Under the pieces are notes generated by a model, which saw nothing but the letters and a program-made list of their open reading frames with translations, did not search any database and was not told the origin of the DNA. Below, in pieces: positions 60,763 through 64,000 of a DNA stretch of 64,000 bases. This DNA is from Camellia lanceoleosa (taxonomy: Eukaryota > Streptophyta > Magnoliopsida > Ericales > Theaceae), in NCBI GenBank assembly GCA_025200525.1, contig CM045763.1, positions 87,944,131 through 88,008,130 on the forward strand, written 5' to 3'. Both the position numbers and the translations under genes were made by a program. Every line of letters begins with the position of its first letter. The first letter of the stretch is position 1.

Positions 60763-61163
60763 CCTATTAAAGATAACAAAGACGTTAGCACATTCATAAA
60801 TGTGCTGAAACTAAACACCCGCGTCCTAATGCATGGACAACTGTAATTCACTCCACGTAAGCACATAAACACATAAGCACTTACGAATTCCATTCCCGGA
60901 TAATGACAGTCCCAAGGCGTTACTAGAGTTCCGGTTAGAAACAGCATTAATCAAGTGCTTTTCCAACAAGACTCACAGAAACCCAAGGATCCAATCAATA
61001 TTCTAGAAATCAAATCCCATCACCAAATAATCACATAAACATGCTATCACAAAAACACATTACATTACACTTAAGTCTCTAACAAGCGAGACAAACCCAT
61101 TGTGATACTAATCACTTCCCACGTACCCAAAGTATTCGAACCCGGTACGCTCTGATACCAAGT

Positions 61164-63287
61164 TGTAACGCCCTCAAAATAATACATAAAACCCATCACT
61201 AAAGACATGAATTGATATAAGACAAATCAATTATTTCTATTCATCAGAGTAGTTCTTTCAAAAGTATTACATGTTAACAATAAAAGCAAATGCCCTAGGG
61301 GCTTACAGCTTTCCAAGTTAACACATGGTTACACACACAAAGAGTACTAACTCTATACAAAAGAAGCCCTTAGCTTGATGTACATGTAATACAAACAAAA
61401 GAAACAAAAGAGTCTTCAACTCTCATCCTCATCATCCAAGCTATGTCCTTGGAGGTGGCATGCTACCAGTACCTAAAAATGATGTCTCGTATAGGGTAAG
61501 CCAATGTCCAGTAGAGATATGCTAAACACAGTATGAGCAATGACTAAGACATTAGCAATTGATAAATGTTCAACTCCCATAAATCAATTCATAACCCATT
61601 TCTTATCAACTTCACAATTTATATCAACGGCTCAAAACCTGGCCAACTGCTTACATGAGACAGTGACTCATATTAAACGTTTTCCATTCACAATAGATAA
61701 ACAAAATAGTTGTATCAACATCACAATAGATAAGCATACGAGCTGTATCCACTTTTCAACAGATAAGCGTATTAGCTCTATCAACACTTCCAATGATAAA
61801 CATATGAGTTGTATCAACACTTCCTTAGATAAGCATATTAGCTATATCAACACATTAACTGACAAGCATATAAGCTGTATCAGTGGAGTCCATCCCCTAT
61901 CTCTTCCCCATCAACAACCAGTTTAGAGGTCCATCCCCTATCTTCCCCTAAACCGTGGAGTACATCCCCTATCTCCTCCCACACAACACAACATATATAT
62001 ATATACACAAAGGTCATATACATACTCAATCAACACATAATGTTAATGCATTCTTTCATCCGTCATACTGTATGACTTATCCACTTGATTAGTTCTAATT
62101 TGCCTAATCATCATGCATTATCTACAACAATCAAAACTACTCTCCACCGGTAGCCCAAGCAAATATTTCTAAACAGGAAATAAAAGCTCCAACAGATAAA
62201 ATAACAATGTTTTCCAAAAATGAGCGATTAATAAATCCAACTCCACCATTTCATAGTACAATGAATCAATTTCATTAATTCCAATTCAATTTCACACAAT
62301 CCATAACTTTCCAAATTAATTATACCAATTAATTTATATACAAATTAGGGCTTTCTTCCCCAACCCTCAATATTAACCCATAGGTTTAAATATCAACAAC
62401 CAACACCCAAATCATCATTTTGAGACCCAAAATAAAAGTTTAAGAATCCCAATAATAAACCCTCTATTATACCATTTTGAAACCCTAAGTCCCAAAATCA
62501 ACCAACTTCAACACTTTACCAAAACAACCAAAAATCTAAGTCAAAGACCATAATAGTGAGTAGGAATCCCTACCTCCAAAGATGGAACCCAATGAAGAAG
62601 ATGAAGAAAATGGAAATGCTCCAAATCGCAAATTTCTTGGATCAAAAGGTAGCCCTTGACGATTAACAACTTTTTTGTAAAGGCCAAAGATGAGCAAATC
62701 ACTCCTACTAGATCAATACCTAGAGAGAAGGTCGAGTTCTAGAGTGAGAAGCTCTACAATAGTGTTTTTGGAAAAGTAGGAAAGAGAAGAGAATGTGAAA
62801 AAGTGATTTAAAATGTCAAAATCACAGACTTTACTTGATCGCTCGGCGGCCAAACCCCCGCTCGAGCGGCACTCACAGACTTCCGTTCGAGCGGCCAATC
62901 CCCCGCTCGAGCGTCGGATGCACACTCCCAGTACTTTTGCAGACAGGTTCCCCGCTCGAGCGACCAACTCCCCGCTCGAGCGGCACACACAAACTCCCGT
63001 TCGAGCGGCCAATTCCTCCGCTCAAGCGTCCAACACTACACAGGAAATACTGGATTGGTGTATTCTCCGCTCGAGCGCCCAAATCTCCGCTCGAGCGGAC
63101 AAACCAAAATCTGGGCAACTAGACTTGGTTCCTAAGCTCAACCAACCTGTTCGAAACCTTCCCTACACAACCTAAGACTCAAATATAGAGAGAGAAAGGG
63201 TGTAAATAAGATATACACAACAACCAATTCCACGGAGTCTAAGTCCGGATACAACAAATAAAGTAAAGGGGAACCGGGACCGCTATA
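61164..63287 (-). repeat. 5' LTR of the Tekay element
   Basis: 2124 bp. Very similar by eye to the 3' LTR (few substitutions), so the insertion is young. The palindrome lattice is at 62840-63097, near the start of the LTR in its own direction. Confidence 0.93.
62840..63097. repeat. CGCTCGAGCG lattice, Tekay 5' LTR
   Basis: Pairs start at 62840/62859 (one base lost), 62884/62904, 62953/62973, 62998/63019 and 63068/63088. Pair starts step by 44, 69, 45 and 70 bp. Confidence 0.93.
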
Positions 63288-64000
63288 CAATTGTGTTTGG
63301 ATGGATAAAGAAAAAAGAATGTGATTTCTCACTTATCTTATTTTGATAGAGTAAATAAAAGGAAAGAAAAGAAAGTGTTGTAATTCATTTTACCAAAATA
63401 ACCTTCCATATTAATAAGTTATTTTTTTTATAAGGGTAATTTTAATATTTTAGAAAACTTTCATTATACCCAATTCATTTCTCATCAAATCTCACAACTT
63501 TGGATGAAAACAAAACATAGGTTTGGTAAAAATCATTTTCTCATCATTTCTCACAATTTCTGACCTATTTAATCATTCAAACAAGTAAAGAAATTTCTTA
63601 TTCTTACTATTTCTTTTCTTTTCGCACCGAACACCTAACTGAATGCTAATTCATTAAACATGCATTCATGTAAAAAAGGTCGGTTGTAAAGTTTTTTTTT
63701 TTTGTGTTTAATTTGCTTAATTAAATAAGCAGGTTTCTTTTAAACAAACCCCTCTATCCTGATTATTATCATTATTATTATTATTATTATTAATTTTTTC
63801 AATCCTTACTGACCACACCAAAATATTAGAGCCGGTCTCCCTGTCCACATTATGTACTGGATAGTTCACTTGGACTTCTGGGTAAGGCTGCAAATGGATA
63901 TAGCCGTTTGTAAATAAGTTTAACCACAGTTTGGTAAGGGCTCATTTGAACTCAATTTGCTAATTTTTTTTTTTTTTTTGGGTTCGTTTGAGTCCAAGCT
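63288..64000. other. Right flank of the Tekay element
   Basis: AT-rich. Words such as GTTTGGAT and TTTCTCATCA occur on both sides of the Tekay insertion (53570-53672 and 63288-63620), hinting that it entered an older small repeat. An (ATT)n tract is at 63765-63791 and poly-T runs at 63691-63702 and 63966-63980. No gene. Confidence 0.5.

Larger units (their letters stand above)
53673..63287 (-). mobile_element. Nearly intact Ty3/Gypsy chromovirus, Tekay/Del type
   Basis: 9.6 kb, 5' LTR 61164-63287 and 3' LTR 53673-55767, flanked by CAAT(T) on both sides (from 53669 and 63288). The primer site TGGTATCAGAGC (minus) is at 61149-61160, three bases inside the 5' LTR. A polypurine tract (AAGGGGGGAAGG, minus) adjoins 55768. 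Gag, protease, RT, RNase H, integrase and a chromodomain follow in order. LTR length and chromodomain fit the Tekay/Del lineage. The shared LTR edges read TATAGCGG...TTACA, not TG...CA. Confidence 0.93.

Overview
This window is nuclear DNA of a flowering plant, most likely a woody eudicot. The evidence is intron-bearing plant genes, plant-type LTR retrotransposons primed by initiator tRNA-Met, hAT and Tourist-like elements, and long AT-rich intergenic DNA. I cannot name the species from the sequence alone. No tRNA, rRNA, CRISPR or bacterial feature was found.

Layout. 1-3042 is the 5' part of a Copia retrotransposon on the minus strand, cut by the window edge. 5768-10031 (+) holds a complete 13-exon granule-bound starch synthase gene. 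11350-16372 is a deleted Copia derivative (minus) carrying a 2.4 kb solo LTR. 16703-17919 (minus) is a three-exon gene for acidic ribosomal protein P1; its expected first splice donor is not GT, and its promoter is crowded with small transposons. 19595-23245 is a decayed hAT transposon. 25084-26604 (minus) is an intronless pentatricopeptide-repeat gene close to Arabidopsis At1g05600/EMB3101. 28603-28869 (minus) is a small MGN-type gene with a second copy near 40.5 kb. That second copy is split by a 12.6 kb Copia element (40759-53318), which itself holds three solo LTRs. 34720-39978 is another full-length but dead Copia. 53673-63287 (minus) is a nearly intact Ty3/Gypsy chromovirus of Tekay/Del type with 2.1 kb LTRs.

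The host genes (starch synthase, ribosomal stalk protein, organellar RNA-binding PPR, small unknown protein) have no evident joint role. They look like single-copy islands in nested transposon DNA. Target-site duplications give the order: the Copia entered the second small-gene copy first, then three LTR insertions entered that Copia. The Tekay element entered the DNA just upstream of the same gene copy.

The most unusual signal is a lattice of the 10-bp palindrome CGCTCGAGCG inside six LTRs (four solo LTRs and both Tekay LTRs). Palindromes come in pairs exactly 20 bp apart, and pairs repeat with roughly alternating 45-53 and 69-70 bp steps, up to five pairs per LTR. The pairing survives even where individual CpGs have decayed. 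A second broad signal is that nearly all nonsense codons in the dead retroelements are Gln-to-stop or Trp-to-stop, the signature of C-to-T change.
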